A stretch of 64,000 nucleotides of DNA from Streptomyces alboniger (GTDB taxonomy: Bacteria; Actinomycetota; Actinomycetes; Streptomycetales; Streptomycetaceae). Of the stretch, positions 34,648-43,384 are shown one piece after another; the first letter of the stretch is position 1, and each line of letters opens with the position of its first letter. The stretch is from positions 6,634,001 through 6,698,000 of the forward strand of contig NZ_CP023695.1 of NCBI RefSeq assembly GCF_008704395.1. The letters are read 5' to 3'. A program made the translations under genes and the position numbers. The notes under the pieces were generated by a model. That model had not been told where the DNA came from. It saw nothing but the letters and a program-made list of their open reading frames with translations, and made no database searches.

Positions 34648-34653
34648 TAGATT
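34648..34653 (+). promoter_or_regulatory. -10-like hexamer of a probable leaderless histidine kinase transcript
   Basis: TAGATT ends eight bases before ATG 34662. No Shine-Dalgarno is present, a layout typical of Streptomyces leaderless mRNAs. Confidence 0.4.
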
Positions 34654-34661
34654 TGTCGACC

Positions 34662-35927
34662 ATGAGCGAAACCGAGTCCACGGAGCGCCCCGAGCGCCAT
34701 GCCCCGCACGGGCCTCTGGCCAGGAGCCCCTGGGCGCTGCCCTCCGCGATCGCCCGGGAGTTCGATCCGGGCAGGGCGAAGGGCAGGTCGCGGCGGACCG
34801 TGCGCGACTGGATCGCCGACTTCACCTGCTTCTTCGCGGCCGTCCTCATCGGGATGATCGGCGCCGACGCGGTCGCCGCCAACCCGCGGATCTCCCAGGA
34901 CCTCGCGGAGTTCGACCAAATCCTCGGGGCGCTCGCCTGCGCCGTCGTCTGGCTGCGCAGGCGCTGGCCGGTGGGCCTGGCCATCGCGATGGTGCCGGTC
35001 GGCATGGCCTCCGACACGGCGGGCGGCGCGGCGGCCATCGCCGTCTTCACCCTCGCCGTCCACCGGCCCTTCCGGTACGTGGCGTGGATCGGCGGCGCCT
35101 CGATCGCGGTCGTCCCCCTCGCGTACTTGATACGGCCCGACGCCGACATGCCGTACGGCGTGGCCGTCGCCTTCGGCGTCCTGCTCACCGTGACGGTCAT
35201 CGGCTGGGGCATGTTCGTACGCTCCCGCCGCGAACTGCTGCTCAGCCTGCGCGAGCGCGCCATCCGCGCCGAGAACGAGGCCGCGCTCCGCGCCCAGCAG
35301 GCCCAGCGGCTCGCCCGCGAGGCCATCGCCCGCGAGATGCACGACGTCCTGGCGCACCGCCTCACCCTGCTCAGCGTCCACGCGGGCGCCCTGGAGTTCC
35401 GACCCGACGCGCCCCGCGCCGAGATCGTCCGCGCGGCGGGAGTCATCCGGGAGAGCGCCCACGAGGCGCTGCAAGACCTGCGCCAGGTGATCGGCGTCCT
35501 GCGTGACGGCGACACCGACGCCCCGGGCCGTCCCCAGCCCACGCTCGCCGCTCTGGACGCCCTGGTCGCCGAGTCCCGCGCGGCGGGCATGAAGGTCGTC
35601 CTCGACAGCCGCGTCCCCGACCCCGCGGCCGTACCCGCCGCCCTCGGCCGCACCGCGTACCGCATCGCGCAGGAAGCCCTGACCAACGCCCGCAAGCACG
35701 CCCCCGGCGCCGAGGTCACCGTCACCGTCTCCGGCACACCCGGCGGGGGCCTGACGATCGCCGTGCGCAACCCCGCCCCGCCCGGCGACGTACCGAACGT
35801 GCCCGGCTCCGGGCAGGGCCTGATCGGACTGGCCGAACGGGCCCAGCTCGCGGGCGGCAGGCTCACCCACGGGCCCGGACCCGGCGGCGGATTCCACCTG
35901 GAGGCCTGGCTACCGTGGGCGTCATGA
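34662..35927 (+). CDS. Two-component sensor histidine kinase (HisKA_3 type)
   Basis: A 421-residue membrane kinase of the NarL-partner class. Four to six helices lie between about residues 50 and 190. The dimerisation box REAIAREMHDVLAHRLTLLS contains phospho-acceptor His227. A HATPase domain follows, with EALTNARKHAPGA and GQGLIGLAERAQLAGG. No extracytoplasmic sensor domain is evident, so the membrane part itself may sense envelope conditions. The stop overlaps the response regulator start by four bases (ATGA), marking the pair. Confidence 0.9.
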   Translation: MSETESTERPERHAPHGPLARSPWALPSAIAREFDPGRAKGRSRRTVRDWIADFTCFFAAVLIGMIGADAVAANPRISQDLAEFDQILGALACAVVWLRRRWPVGLAIAMVPVGMASDTAGGAAAIAVFTLAVHRPFRYVAWIGGASIAVVPLAYLIRPDADMPYGVAVAFGVLLTVTVIGWGMFVRSRRELLLSLRERAIRAENEAALRAQQAQRLAREAIAREMHDVLAHRLTLLSVHAGALEFRPDAPRAEIVRAAGVIRESAHEALQDLRQVIGVLRDGDTDAPGRPQPTLAALDALVAESRAAGMKVVLDSRVPDPAAVPAALGRTAYRIAQEALTNARKHAPGAEVTVTVSGTPGGGLTIAVRNPAPPGDVPNVPGSGQGLIGLAERAQLAGGRLTHGPGPGGGFHLEAWLPWAS

Positions 35928-36595
35928 AACCGATCAGGCTGCTCCTCGTCGACGACGACCCGCTGGTGCGCGCCGGGCTGTCCTTCATGCTCGGCGGCGC
36001 GGACGACATCGAGATCGTCGGCGAGGCGGGGGACGGCACCGAGGTCGCCCCGCTCATCGGTGAACTGAGCCCCGACGTCGTCCTGATGGACATCCGCATG
36101 CCCACGATGGACGGCCTCGCCGCCACGGAAGCGCTGCGCAAGCGCCCCGGCGCGCCCGAGGTCATCGTCCTGACCACCTTCCACGCGGACGAACAGGTCC
36201 TGCGGGCCCTGCGGGCGGGCGCGGCCGGGTTCGTCCTGAAGGACACGGCGCCCGCGGAGATCGTCGCGGCGGTCCGCGCGGTCGCCGCGGGCGAGCCCGT
36301 CCTCTCCCCGCGAGTGACCCGGCAGCTGATCACGCAGGCGACGGGCGCCGACCCCCAACTGGACCGCAGGCGCCGGGCGCTGGCCCGGCTCGACGCGCTC
36401 GGTGAACGCGAGAGGGAAGTCGCCGTGGCGGTGGGCCGCGGCGGCTCGAACGCGGACATCGCGTCGCAGCTCTTCCTCAGCGTGGCCACGGTGAAGGCGC
36501 ACGTCTCCCGCATTCTGACGAAGCTGGACCTCAACAACCGTGTGCAGATCGCGCTGTTGGCGCATGACGCGGGACTGCTCGACCAGGACGGCTGA
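35924..36595 (+). CDS. LuxR/NarL-type response regulator
   Basis: A 223-residue regulator. The receiver domain (1-120) has the acidic pair Asp10-Asp12, phospho-acceptor Asp56 (VVLMDIRMP) and the conserved Lys in GFVLKDTAP. The C-terminal LuxR helix-turn-helix reads NADIASQLFLSVATVKAHVS. It is translationally coupled to the kinase. ATG 35924 inside the kinase end is chosen; an in-frame GTG at 35915 is possible. Target genes are unknown. Confidence 0.9.
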   Translation: MKPIRLLLVDDDPLVRAGLSFMLGGADDIEIVGEAGDGTEVAPLIGELSPDVVLMDIRMPTMDGLAATEALRKRPGAPEVIVLTTFHADEQVLRALRAGAAGFVLKDTAPAEIVAAVRAVAAGEPVLSPRVTRQLITQATGADPQLDRRRRALARLDALGEREREVAVAVGRGGSNADIASQLFLSVATVKAHVSRILTKLDLNNRVQIALLAHDAGLLDQDG

Positions 36596-36644
36596 GCGGA
36601 CGCGGCCGGTCATCGGCGAGCCCGAACGGTGGTAATAGTCGTGC

Positions 36645-37127
36645 ATGACTGAACCACCTGCCCCCGCCGAGTCCCTCGACGCCGCCCCCGATCCCATCGA
36701 CCTCGCCATGGCCCAGAAGGTCCTGGACGCCCAGCCGTTCAGTCGGCTCGTGCGGGCGCGCATCACGCGGTTCGGTGAGGGGGCGGCCACCCTGGAGATC
36801 GCGGCCCGCGAGGAACTCCGGCAGCAGAACGGCTTCCTGCACGGCGGCGTGCTCGCCTACGCGGCCGACAACAGCATCACGTTCGCCGCGGGCACCACGC
36901 TCGGGCCCGCGGTGCTGACCTCCGGTTTCTCCATCCAGTACGTGCGTCCGGCGACCGGCGCCGAGCTCGTCGCCCACGCCGTCGTGGTGCACACGGGCCG
37001 GCGCCAGGCGACGGTCCGCTGCGAGTTGTTCAGCGTGGCGCAGGGGAGGGACGGGGCAGACGGGGGAGGCGCAGACGCCAGGACGCTGTGCGCCATCGCG
37101 CAGGGGACCGTGCTCTCCACGGCCTGA
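36645..37127 (+). CDS. PaaI-family hotdog-fold thioesterase
   Basis: A 160-residue hotdog protein. NGFLHGGVLAYAADNSITFAA carries the HGG motif and the acidic residue (Asp) of the PaaI/YdiI catalytic centre. YVRPATGAELVAHAVVVHTGRRQATVRCEL forms the sheet. It is expected to hydrolyse acyl-CoA thioesters of aromatic or short-chain type. TAATAG lies six bases before ATG 36645 without a Shine-Dalgarno, suggesting a leaderless mRNA. It converges on the dehydrogenase gene. Confidence 0.85.
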   Translation: MTEPPAPAESLDAAPDPIDLAMAQKVLDAQPFSRLVRARITRFGEGAATLEIAAREELRQQNGFLHGGVLAYAADNSITFAAGTTLGPAVLTSGFSIQYVRPATGAELVAHAVVVHTGRRQATVRCELFSVAQGRDGADGGGADARTLCAIAQGTVLSTA

Positions 37128-37160
37128 GCGGCGGGGCCCACAAGGGGCGCGTCGCGTGTC

Positions 37161-38165
37161 TCAGCCCGCCGGGATCTCGGTCATCCGCACCAACCGCCGC
37201 TCCCGCCGCGACAGTTCGCACGCCTCCGCGATCCGCAGCGCTCGCAGTGCCTCGCGGCCGTCGCAGGGGTTCGCCCGCTCGCCCCGTACGACCTCGACGA
37301 AGGCGGCCAGCTCCGCCTCGTACGCGGGGGCGAAGCGCTCCAGGAACCCGGGCCAGGGCTTGACCGGCGCGGGCGGGCCCGCCGGTTCCACGGAGGTGAG
37401 GGGTGTGCGGTCGTCCAGGCCGACCGCCAACTGGTCGAGATCCCCGGCCAGTTCCATGCGTACGTCGTAGCCCGCGCCGTTGCAGCGGGTCGCCGTGGCC
37501 GTGGCGAGCGTGCCGTCGTCGAGGGTGAGGACCGCCGCCGCCGTGCCGACGTCGCCCGCCTCGCGGAACATCGCGGGGCCCGCGTCGGAGCCGGTCGCGT
37601 ACACCTCGGTGACCTCGCGGCCCGTCACCCACCGCAGCACGTCGAAGTCGTGTACCAGGCAGTCGCGGTACAGGCCGCCGGACAGCGGCAGGTACGCGGC
37701 CGGGGGCGGCGCCGGGTCCGAGGTGATCGCGCGCACGGTGTGCAGCCGCCCGAGCCGGCCCGAGCGCACCGCCTCGCGCGCCGCCGCGTAGCCCGCGTCG
37801 AAGCGCCGCTGGAAGCCGAGTTGCAGGGTCGTGCCCGCCGCCTCGACCTCGGCGAGCGCGGCCAGCGTGCCCGGCAGGTCGAGCGCGATGGGCTTCTCGC
37901 AGAACACCGGCAGGCCGGCGCGCGCCGCCCTGCCGATCAGCTCGGCGTGCGCCGAGGTCGCCGCCGTGATCACCACGGCGTCCACCCCGATGGTGAAGAC
38001 GTCGTCCACCGAGGGCGCGGGCACCGCCCCGGTCCGCGCCGCGAGGCCGGCCGCCCGCACGGGGTCGGCGTCGGCGACGACGAGCGAGGTCACCTGGGGG
38101 TGACGACTCAGGGCCATGGAGTGAAATGTGCCGATACGGCCCGTTCCGATCAGTCCGATGCGCAT
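37161..38165 (-). CDS. Gfo/Idh/MocA oxidoreductase (inositol 2-dehydrogenase-like)
   Basis: A 334-residue NAD(P)-dependent dehydrogenase. The Rossmann motif is GLIGTGRIGTFHSMAL, EKPIALD has the conserved Lys, and GGLYRDCLVHDFDVLRWVTG carries the catalytic Asp-His pattern of the inositol dehydrogenase subgroup. It is divergent from a GntR regulator and a sugar uptake operon, so it probably oxidises the imported sugar or cyclitol. The iolG name is tempting but not proven, and no other iol genes are in the window. Confidence 0.85.
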   Translation of the reverse strand: MRIGLIGTGRIGTFHSMALSRHPQVTSLVVADADPVRAAGLAARTGAVPAPSVDDVFTIGVDAVVITAATSAHAELIGRAARAGLPVFCEKPIALDLPGTLAALAEVEAAGTTLQLGFQRRFDAGYAAAREAVRSGRLGRLHTVRAITSDPAPPPAAYLPLSGGLYRDCLVHDFDVLRWVTGREVTEVYATGSDAGPAMFREAGDVGTAAAVLTLDDGTLATATATRCNGAGYDVRMELAGDLDQLAVGLDDRTPLTSVEPAGPPAPVKPWPGFLERFAPAYEAELAAFVEVVRGERANPCDGREALRALRIAEACELSRRERRLVRMTEIPAG

Positions 38166-38203
38166 GACCCCACCCTCGCCATGCCCGGCCACCCTGTCAA
38201 TCC

Positions 38204-38232
38204 TTTGTCCTGACAAACCGGCTGTCCGGACA
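38204..38232. promoter_or_regulatory. Paired candidate GntR operators
   Basis: TTTGTC-CT-GACAAA (38204-38217) and TGTCCGGACA (38223-38232) are perfect palindromes sharing TGTC-NN-GACA, 17 bp apart centre to centre. They lie between the divergent dehydrogenase and GntR genes. Confidence 0.6.
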
Positions 38233-38282
38233 ACAGAACTTCAGAACTTCCCGTCATCACCCGCCGGGACTACGCTCGGCCC

Positions 38283-39074
38283 GTGTCCAAACCAGTCGCC
38301 AAACCAGCTCAGGACAAGCGGGTCGATGACCCCACCCTGACCCTCAGGCTCGGCGTCGACCGCAGCAGCCCGGTCCCGCTCTACTTCCAGCTGGCCCAGC
38401 AGCTGGAAGCGGCGATCGAGCGCGGCGCCCTGACCCCGGGCAGCCTCCTCGGTAACGAGATCGAGCTGGCCGGACGGCTCGGCCTGTCCCGGCCCACCGT
38501 CCGCCAGGCCATCCAGTCCCTCGTCGACAAGGGCCTGCTCGTACGGCGCAGAGGCGTCGGTACGCAGGTCGTGCACAGCCAGGTCAAGCGCCCCCTGGAG
38601 CTGAGCAGCCTCTATGACGACCTGGAGGCGGCGGGCCAGCGCCCCCAGACCCGGGTCCTGCACAACACCCTGGAGCCGGCGTCCGCCGAGGTGGCGGCCG
38701 CGCTCGGCGTCGGCGAGGGCGACGAGGTGCACCGCGTGGAGCGGCTGCGGCTGGCCCACGGCGAGCCCATGGCGTATCTGACCAACCACCTGCCGGCGGG
38801 GCTCCTCGACCTCGACACCGAGCGCCTGGAGGCCACCGGTCTCTACCGTCTGATGCGCGGCGCGGGCCTGACCCTGCACAGCGCCCGCCAGTCCGTCGGC
38901 GCCCGTGCCGCCACCGCGGAAGAGGCCGAGGGCCTCGCGGAACCGGCCGGTGCCCCGCTGCTCACCATGCGGCGCACGACGTTCGACGACACGGGGCGCG
39001 CTGTCGAGTTCGGCGCGCACGTCTACCGGGCCTCGCGGTACTCCTTCGAGTTCCAGCTGCTCGTACGACCGTAG
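38283..39074 (+). CDS. GntR-family regulator with UTRA domain
   Basis: A 263-residue HutC-subfamily regulator. A winged helix at about 25-95 (GNEIELAGRLGLSRPTVRQA) is followed by a UTRA ligand domain (about 110-260) that usually binds a sugar phosphate or related metabolite. GTG 38283 lies six bases after TACGCT with no Shine-Dalgarno, pointing to a leaderless mRNA. Palindromes upstream of it and upstream of the binding-protein gene share the TGACA core, which supports repression of the flanking sugar genes. Confidence 0.88.
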   Translation: MSKPVAKPAQDKRVDDPTLTLRLGVDRSSPVPLYFQLAQQLEAAIERGALTPGSLLGNEIELAGRLGLSRPTVRQAIQSLVDKGLLVRRRGVGTQVVHSQVKRPLELSSLYDDLEAAGQRPQTRVLHNTLEPASAEVAAALGVGEGDEVHRVERLRLAHGEPMAYLTNHLPAGLLDLDTERLEATGLYRLMRGAGLTLHSARQSVGARAATAEEAEGLAEPAGAPLLTMRRTTFDDTGRAVEFGAHVYRASRYSFEFQLLVRP

Positions 39075-39132
39075 GCGCGTGGCGGGACCCCGGGTGCGCG
39101 GCAAGGCCGTAGGTTCCAACTGGCTCACATTC

Positions 39133-39151
39133 GTCAGAATGTTCTGACAAA
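39133..39151. promoter_or_regulatory. Candidate GntR operator before the transporter operon
   Basis: GTCAGAATGTTCTGAC is a palindrome around TG, and TGTTCTGACAAA (39140-39151) matches the CTGACAAA arm of the site at 38204-38217. It lies about 80 bases before the first lipoprotein gene. Confidence 0.5.
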
Positions 39152-39227
39152 GCCATTGACGTTGCCGCGCGCCCGCCGCTAGAACTCCTCCAGCCGCACT
39201 CGGGCGGCCGGGAGAAGAGGTGGTCCC

Positions 39228-40214
39228 ATGCGTACTGCACGCACGGCCGCGGCCCTCGTCGCGGTGATCGCGCTCGCGGGGTGCAGCAGTTCCGGCGGCA
39301 AGGACGACGAGGAGCCGGGGGACGGCTCGGGCGGCGGCAAGGGAGTGGACACGCCACGCCTCAAGATCGCGATGGTCACGCACTCGGGCGAGGGCGACAC
39401 CTTCTGGGACATCGTCCAGAACGGCGCCAAGACGGCCGCCCGCAAGGACAACGTCGAGTTCCTCTACGCCAACGACAAAGAGGCCAAGGGACAGGCCGAG
39501 CTGGTCCAGTCGTTCGTCGACAAGAAGGTCGACGGGATCGTCGTGACGCTGGCCAAGCCGGAGGCGATGAAGTCCGTCCTCGCCAAGGCGGCGGACGCCG
39601 GCATACCGGTCGTCACGATCAACTCCGGAGCCGAGTTCTCGGCGGAGTCCGGCGCGCTCGGCCACATCGGCCAGGACGAGTCGGTCGCCGGTGAGGCGGT
39701 CGGCGACGAACTGAACAAGCGCGGCATGAAGAAGGCGCTCTGCGTCATCCACGAACAGGGCAACGTCTCCCTCGAACAGCGCTGCGCCGGCGTGGAGAAG
39801 ACCTTCGAAGGCACGGTCGAGAACCTGAACGTCGAGGGCACCAACGCGCCCGCCGCCCAGTCCTCCATCAGCGCGAAGCTCCAGGCCACCAAGGGCATCG
39901 ACGCCGTGGTCACGCTCGGCGCGCCGATCGCGGCCGTCTCCGTCAAGGCCAAGGAGGACGCAGGCAGCGAGGCCGAGGTCGGCACGTTCGACCTGAACGC
40001 CGAGGTCGTCAAGCGCCTCAAGGCCGAGGAGGTCGGCTTCGCCGTCGACCAGCAGCCCTATCTCCAGGGCTACCTCGCGATCGACCAGCTGTGGCTCCAC
40101 AAGACCAACGCCAACGTCATCGGCGGCGGCAAACCCGTCCTCACCGGCCCCACGATCGTCACCGAGAAGGACGTGCCGGAGCTGGAGAAGTACACCGCCC
40201 GCGGTACCCGATGA
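39228..40214 (+). CDS. Sugar ABC transporter substrate-binding lipoprotein 1
   Basis: A 328-residue periplasmic-binding protein of the ribose/inositol (PBP1, type I) group. The lipobox IALAGC places the lipidated Cys near residue 19. [38 protein letters not shown] and [20 protein letters not shown] are the sugar-binding lobes. It is closely similar to the next protein and in the same order, indicating a tandem duplication. It is followed by permease and ATPase genes. The ligand is probably inositol or a pentose/hexose, inferred from family and from the divergent dehydrogenase. Confidence 0.9.
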   Translation: MRTARTAAALVAVIALAGCSSSGGKDDEEPGDGSGGGKGVDTPRLKIAMVTHSGEGDTFWDIVQNGAKTAARKDNVEFLYANDKEAKGQAELVQSFVDKKVDGIVVTLAKPEAMKSVLAKAADAGIPVVTINSGAEFSAESGALGHIGQDESVAGEAVGDELNKRGMKKALCVIHEQGNVSLEQRCAGVEKTFEGTVENLNVEGTNAPAAQSSISAKLQATKGIDAVVTLGAPIAAVSVKAKEDAGSEAEVGTFDLNAEVVKRLKAEEVGFAVDQQPYLQGYLAIDQLWLHKTNANVIGGGKPVLTGPTIVTEKDVPELEKYTARGTR

Positions 40215-40309
40215 CCGCATGCGGGAACCGCGTGGTCGATACTTGGGCGGCCGGGGCCGGGGATCCGGACCGGCCGCACCGAGGAGCAGAACAAGAAGGG
40301 CACGGCGTC

Positions 40310-41323
40310 GTGGCAAGGGTTCAGACAGGGGTACGCGCGGTGGGGGCCGTGCTGGTTGCGGTGCTCGGGGCGTCTTTGGTGGGGTGCAGCAGCACGGGCG
40401 GCAAGCGCGCCGAGGACGCCCGCAAGGCAGCGGCGGCGGGCGGCAGGGCCGCGGTGGACACGCCGCGCTGGACCTTCGGCATGGTGACCCACTCGGGCGA
40501 CGGCGACACGTTCTGGGACATCGTCCAGAGCGGCGCCAAGCAGGCAGCCGTCAAGGACAACATCAAGTTCCTGTACGCCCATGACGACGAGGCCCAGCAG
40601 CAGGCCCAGCTCGTGGACTCCTACATCGACAAGAAGGTCGACGGGATCATCGTCACGCTGGCCAAGCCCGACGCGATGAAGGGCGCCCTGGCCCGCGCCG
40701 AGAAGGCCGGGATCCCGGTGATCACGGTGAACTCCGGCTCCGCGGAGTCCAAGAAGTTCGGCGCGCTCACCCACGTGGGCCAGGACGAGACGATCGCGGG
40801 CGAGGCCGTCGGCGAGGAGCTGAACAAGCGCGGCAAGAAGAAGGCGCTGTGCATCCTGCACGAGCAGGGCAACGTCGGCCACGAGCAGCGCTGCGAGGGT
40901 GCCAAGAAGACCTTCGACGGCAAGATGCAGAACCTGTACGTGACCGGCACCAACATGCCGGACGTCCAGTCCTCCATCGAGGCGCGCCTCCAGACCGACA
41001 AGTCGGTCGACGCCGTCGTCACCCTCGGCGCGCCCTTCGCGGACACCGCCGTCAAGGCCGCCGACAGCGCGGGCAGCAAGGCCGAGGTCGACACGTTCGA
41101 CCTCAACGAGAAGGTCGCCGCGGGTCTGAAGTCCGGCGACCTCGGCTTCGCCGTCGACCAGCAGCCCTACCTCCAGGGCTACCAGGCCGTCGACCTGCTC
41201 TGGCTGTACAAGTACAACGCCGACGTCCTCGGCGGCGGCAAGCCGGTCCTGACCGGACCGCAGATCGTCACCAAGGACCAAGCCGACGAGCTCGAGGAAT
41301 ACGCGAAGCGAGGGACCCGATGA
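40310..41323 (+). CDS. Sugar ABC transporter substrate-binding lipoprotein 2 (paralogue)
   Basis: A 337-residue binding protein, a paralogue of the preceding one throughout the mature part ([20 protein letters not shown] and [20 protein letters not shown]). The lipobox SLVGC lies near residue 24. GTG 40310 is chosen because it places a proper signal sequence at the N-terminus with AAGAAGG upstream. Its stop overlaps the permease start by four bases, so this copy is directly coupled to the transporter. The copy upstream is separated by 95 bases. Confidence 0.88.
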   Translation: MARVQTGVRAVGAVLVAVLGASLVGCSSTGGKRAEDARKAAAAGGRAAVDTPRWTFGMVTHSGDGDTFWDIVQSGAKQAAVKDNIKFLYAHDDEAQQQAQLVDSYIDKKVDGIIVTLAKPDAMKGALARAEKAGIPVITVNSGSAESKKFGALTHVGQDETIAGEAVGEELNKRGKKKALCILHEQGNVGHEQRCEGAKKTFDGKMQNLYVTGTNMPDVQSSIEARLQTDKSVDAVVTLGAPFADTAVKAADSAGSKAEVDTFDLNEKVAAGLKSGDLGFAVDQQPYLQGYQAVDLLWLYKYNADVLGGGKPVLTGPQIVTKDQADELEEYAKRGTR

Positions 41324-42375
41324 CCGCCACAGCGCCCGCGCCCGCTCCGGACACCCAGAGCGACGAGCGCCTGCTGAAGACCTCGCCGCTGAAGAAGCTG
41401 CTGGGCCGCCCCGAGCTGGGCTCGGTCGTCGGCGCCGTCGCCGTCTTCGTCTTCTTCGCGATCGTCGCGGACAGCTTCCTCCAGGCCACCAGCCTCGCCA
41501 CGGTGCTGTACGCCGCCTCCACCCTCGGCATCATGGCGGTGCCGGTGGCGCTCCTCATGATCGGCGGCGAGTTCGACCTCTCGGCGGGCGTCCTGGTGAC
41601 GACGTCCGCGCTGATCTCCTCGATGTTCAGCTACCAGATGACGGCGAACGTCTGGGTCGGCGTGCTCGTCTCCCTCGTCGCCACCCTCGCGGTCGGCGTC
41701 TTCAACGGCGTCATGCTCACCCGCACCGACCCGCCGAGCTTCATCATCACGCTCGGCACGTTCCTGATGCTGACCGGCATGAACCTCGGCTTCACCAAGC
41801 TGATCAGCGAGACCGTCTCCACCAAGTCGATCGCCGACATGGAGGGCTTCGCCTCCGCCAAGGACGTCTTCGCCTCCACCATCACCCTCGGAGGCGTCGA
41901 CTTCAAGATCACCATTGTGTGGTGGCTCGCCCTGATCGCGGTCGCCACCTGGATCCTGCTGCGCACCCGCGTCGGCAACTGGATCTTCGCGGTCGGCGGC
42001 GGCGAGGAAGCGGCCCGCGCGGTCGGCGTCCCGGTCGCCGCGACCAAGATCGGCCTCTATATGGGCGTCGCCTTCGGCGCCTGGATCTCCGGCCAGCACC
42101 TGCTGTTCTCGTACGACGTCGTCCAGTCGGGCGAGGGCGTCGGCAACGAACTGATCTACATCATCGCGGCCGTCATCGGCGGCTGCCTGATCACGGGCGG
42201 CTACGGCTCCGCGGTCGGCGCGGCCGTCGGCGCGCTGATCTTCGGCATGGTCAGCAAGGGCATCGTGTTCGCCGAGTGGAACCCCGACTGGTTCAAGTTC
42301 TTCCTCGGCGTGATGCTGCTCCTGGCCACCCTGCTCAACCACTGGGTCCGCAAGCGCGCGGAGGCGACGAAATGA
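41320..42375 (+). CDS. Sugar ABC transporter permease
   Basis: A 351-residue membrane protein of the BPD_transp_2 (RbsC) family with about eight to ten helices. Conserved loops [20 protein letters not shown] and [20 protein letters not shown] (the EAA-like coupling region) are present. It forms the channel for the imported sugar together with the ATPase 42372-43181. Four-base ATGA overlaps join it to the genes on both sides. It is a single permease, consistent with a homodimeric channel. Confidence 0.9.
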   Translation: MTATAPAPAPDTQSDERLLKTSPLKKLLGRPELGSVVGAVAVFVFFAIVADSFLQATSLATVLYAASTLGIMAVPVALLMIGGEFDLSAGVLVTTSALISSMFSYQMTANVWVGVLVSLVATLAVGVFNGVMLTRTDPPSFIITLGTFLMLTGMNLGFTKLISETVSTKSIADMEGFASAKDVFASTITLGGVDFKITIVWWLALIAVATWILLRTRVGNWIFAVGGGEEAARAVGVPVAATKIGLYMGVAFGAWISGQHLLFSYDVVQSGEGVGNELIYIIAAVIGGCLITGGYGSAVGAAVGALIFGMVSKGIVFAEWNPDWFKFFLGVMLLLATLLNHWVRKRAEATK

Positions 42376-43181
42376 CGGAAGAGACCGACGCGACGCCCGT
42401 AACGGAGCGCACGCCGCTCGTCGAGCTGGACGACGTCAGTAAGTACTACGGCAACATCCGCGCCCTCGAAGGCGTCTCCCTGGAAGTCCACGCGGGCGAG
42501 ATCTCCTGCGTCCTCGGCGACAACGGCGCCGGCAAGTCCACCCTCATCAAGATCATCGCGGGGCTGCACCGGCATGACGCGGGCGCCTTCCGCATCGAGG
42601 GCGAGGACGCGAAGCTGGGCTCGCCGCGGGAGGCGCTGGACCGGGGCATCGCCACCGTCTACCAGGACCTCGCCGTGGTCCCGCTCATGCCGGTCTGGCG
42701 GAACTTCTTCCTCGGCTCGGAGCCGACGAAGGGCGTCGGCCCCTTCAAGCGCATGGACGTCGACCTCATGCGCGAGACGACGCGTGCGGAGCTGCTGCGC
42801 ATGGGCATCGACCTGCGCGACGTGGACCAGCCCATCGGCACGCTGTCGGGCGGTGAGCGCCAGTGCGTGGCGATCGCGCGGGCGGTCTACTTCGGCGCGA
42901 AGGTCCTCGTCCTCGACGAGCCGACCGCGGCGCTCGGCGTCAAGCAGTCCGGCGTCGTCCTGAAGTACGTGGCCGCCGCGCGGGACGCCGGGCTCGGGGT
43001 GGTCCTGATCACGCACAACCCGCACCACGCGTACTTGGTCGGCAACCGCTTCGTACTCCTGAAGCGCGGCACGATGTCGGGCTCCTACACCCGCGACGAG
43101 ATCTCCCTCGACGACCTGACCCGCGAGATGGCGGGCGGCAGCGAACTGGACGACCTCCGTCACGAACTGGAACGCCGCTAG
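42372..43181 (+). CDS. Sugar ABC transporter ATP-binding protein (single domain)
   Basis: A 269-residue ATPase. Walker A is GDNGAGKST, the signature is LSGGE, Walker B is VLVLDEPT, and the switch His lies in LITHNPHH. Ribose-type importers often have a double-length RbsA-like ATPase. This one has a single nucleotide domain, so it presumably acts as a homodimer. It overlaps the permease stop by four bases. The operon ends here, at a large inverted repeat. Confidence 0.9.
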   Translation: MTEETDATPVTERTPLVELDDVSKYYGNIRALEGVSLEVHAGEISCVLGDNGAGKSTLIKIIAGLHRHDAGAFRIEGEDAKLGSPREALDRGIATVYQDLAVVPLMPVWRNFFLGSEPTKGVGPFKRMDVDLMRETTRAELLRMGIDLRDVDQPIGTLSGGERQCVAIARAVYFGAKVLVLDEPTAALGVKQSGVVLKYVAAARDAGLGVVLITHNPHHAYLVGNRFVLLKRGTMSGSYTRDEISLDDLTREMAGGSELDDLRHELERR

Positions 43182-43184
43182 CAA

Positions 43185-43318
43185 GCGCCCCGCAGGGGCG
43201 CGGGGAACTGCGCGACCAGCCACGGCCATGCCGCAGACGCGTCTGCGTGGTCTTCCCGCATGGCGACTGCGGCTTTTCATGGGCTGAGCGCGCAGTTCCC
43301 CGCGCCCCTGCGGGGCGC
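43185..43318. repeat. Large 30-bp inverted repeat with nested palindrome
   Basis: Bases 43185-43214 and 43289-43318 are exact 30-bp inverted complements. Inside the loop, CGCAGACGCGTCTGCG (43232-43247) is a perfect 16-bp palindrome, and GCCATGC/GCATGGC add another pairing. Each outer arm itself contains CCCCGC-A-GGGGCG. This kind of GCGCGGGGAACTGCGCG sequence recurs between Streptomyces genes. It may terminate the transporter operon in both directions or be a small non-autonomous repeat element. Confidence 0.75.
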
Positions 43319-43384
43319 AATAGCGGGCGCCCGCCGGGGTGCCCGTTGTGCGCGCCCCCGCGAGCGTGAGGCAGAATCGCCGCA

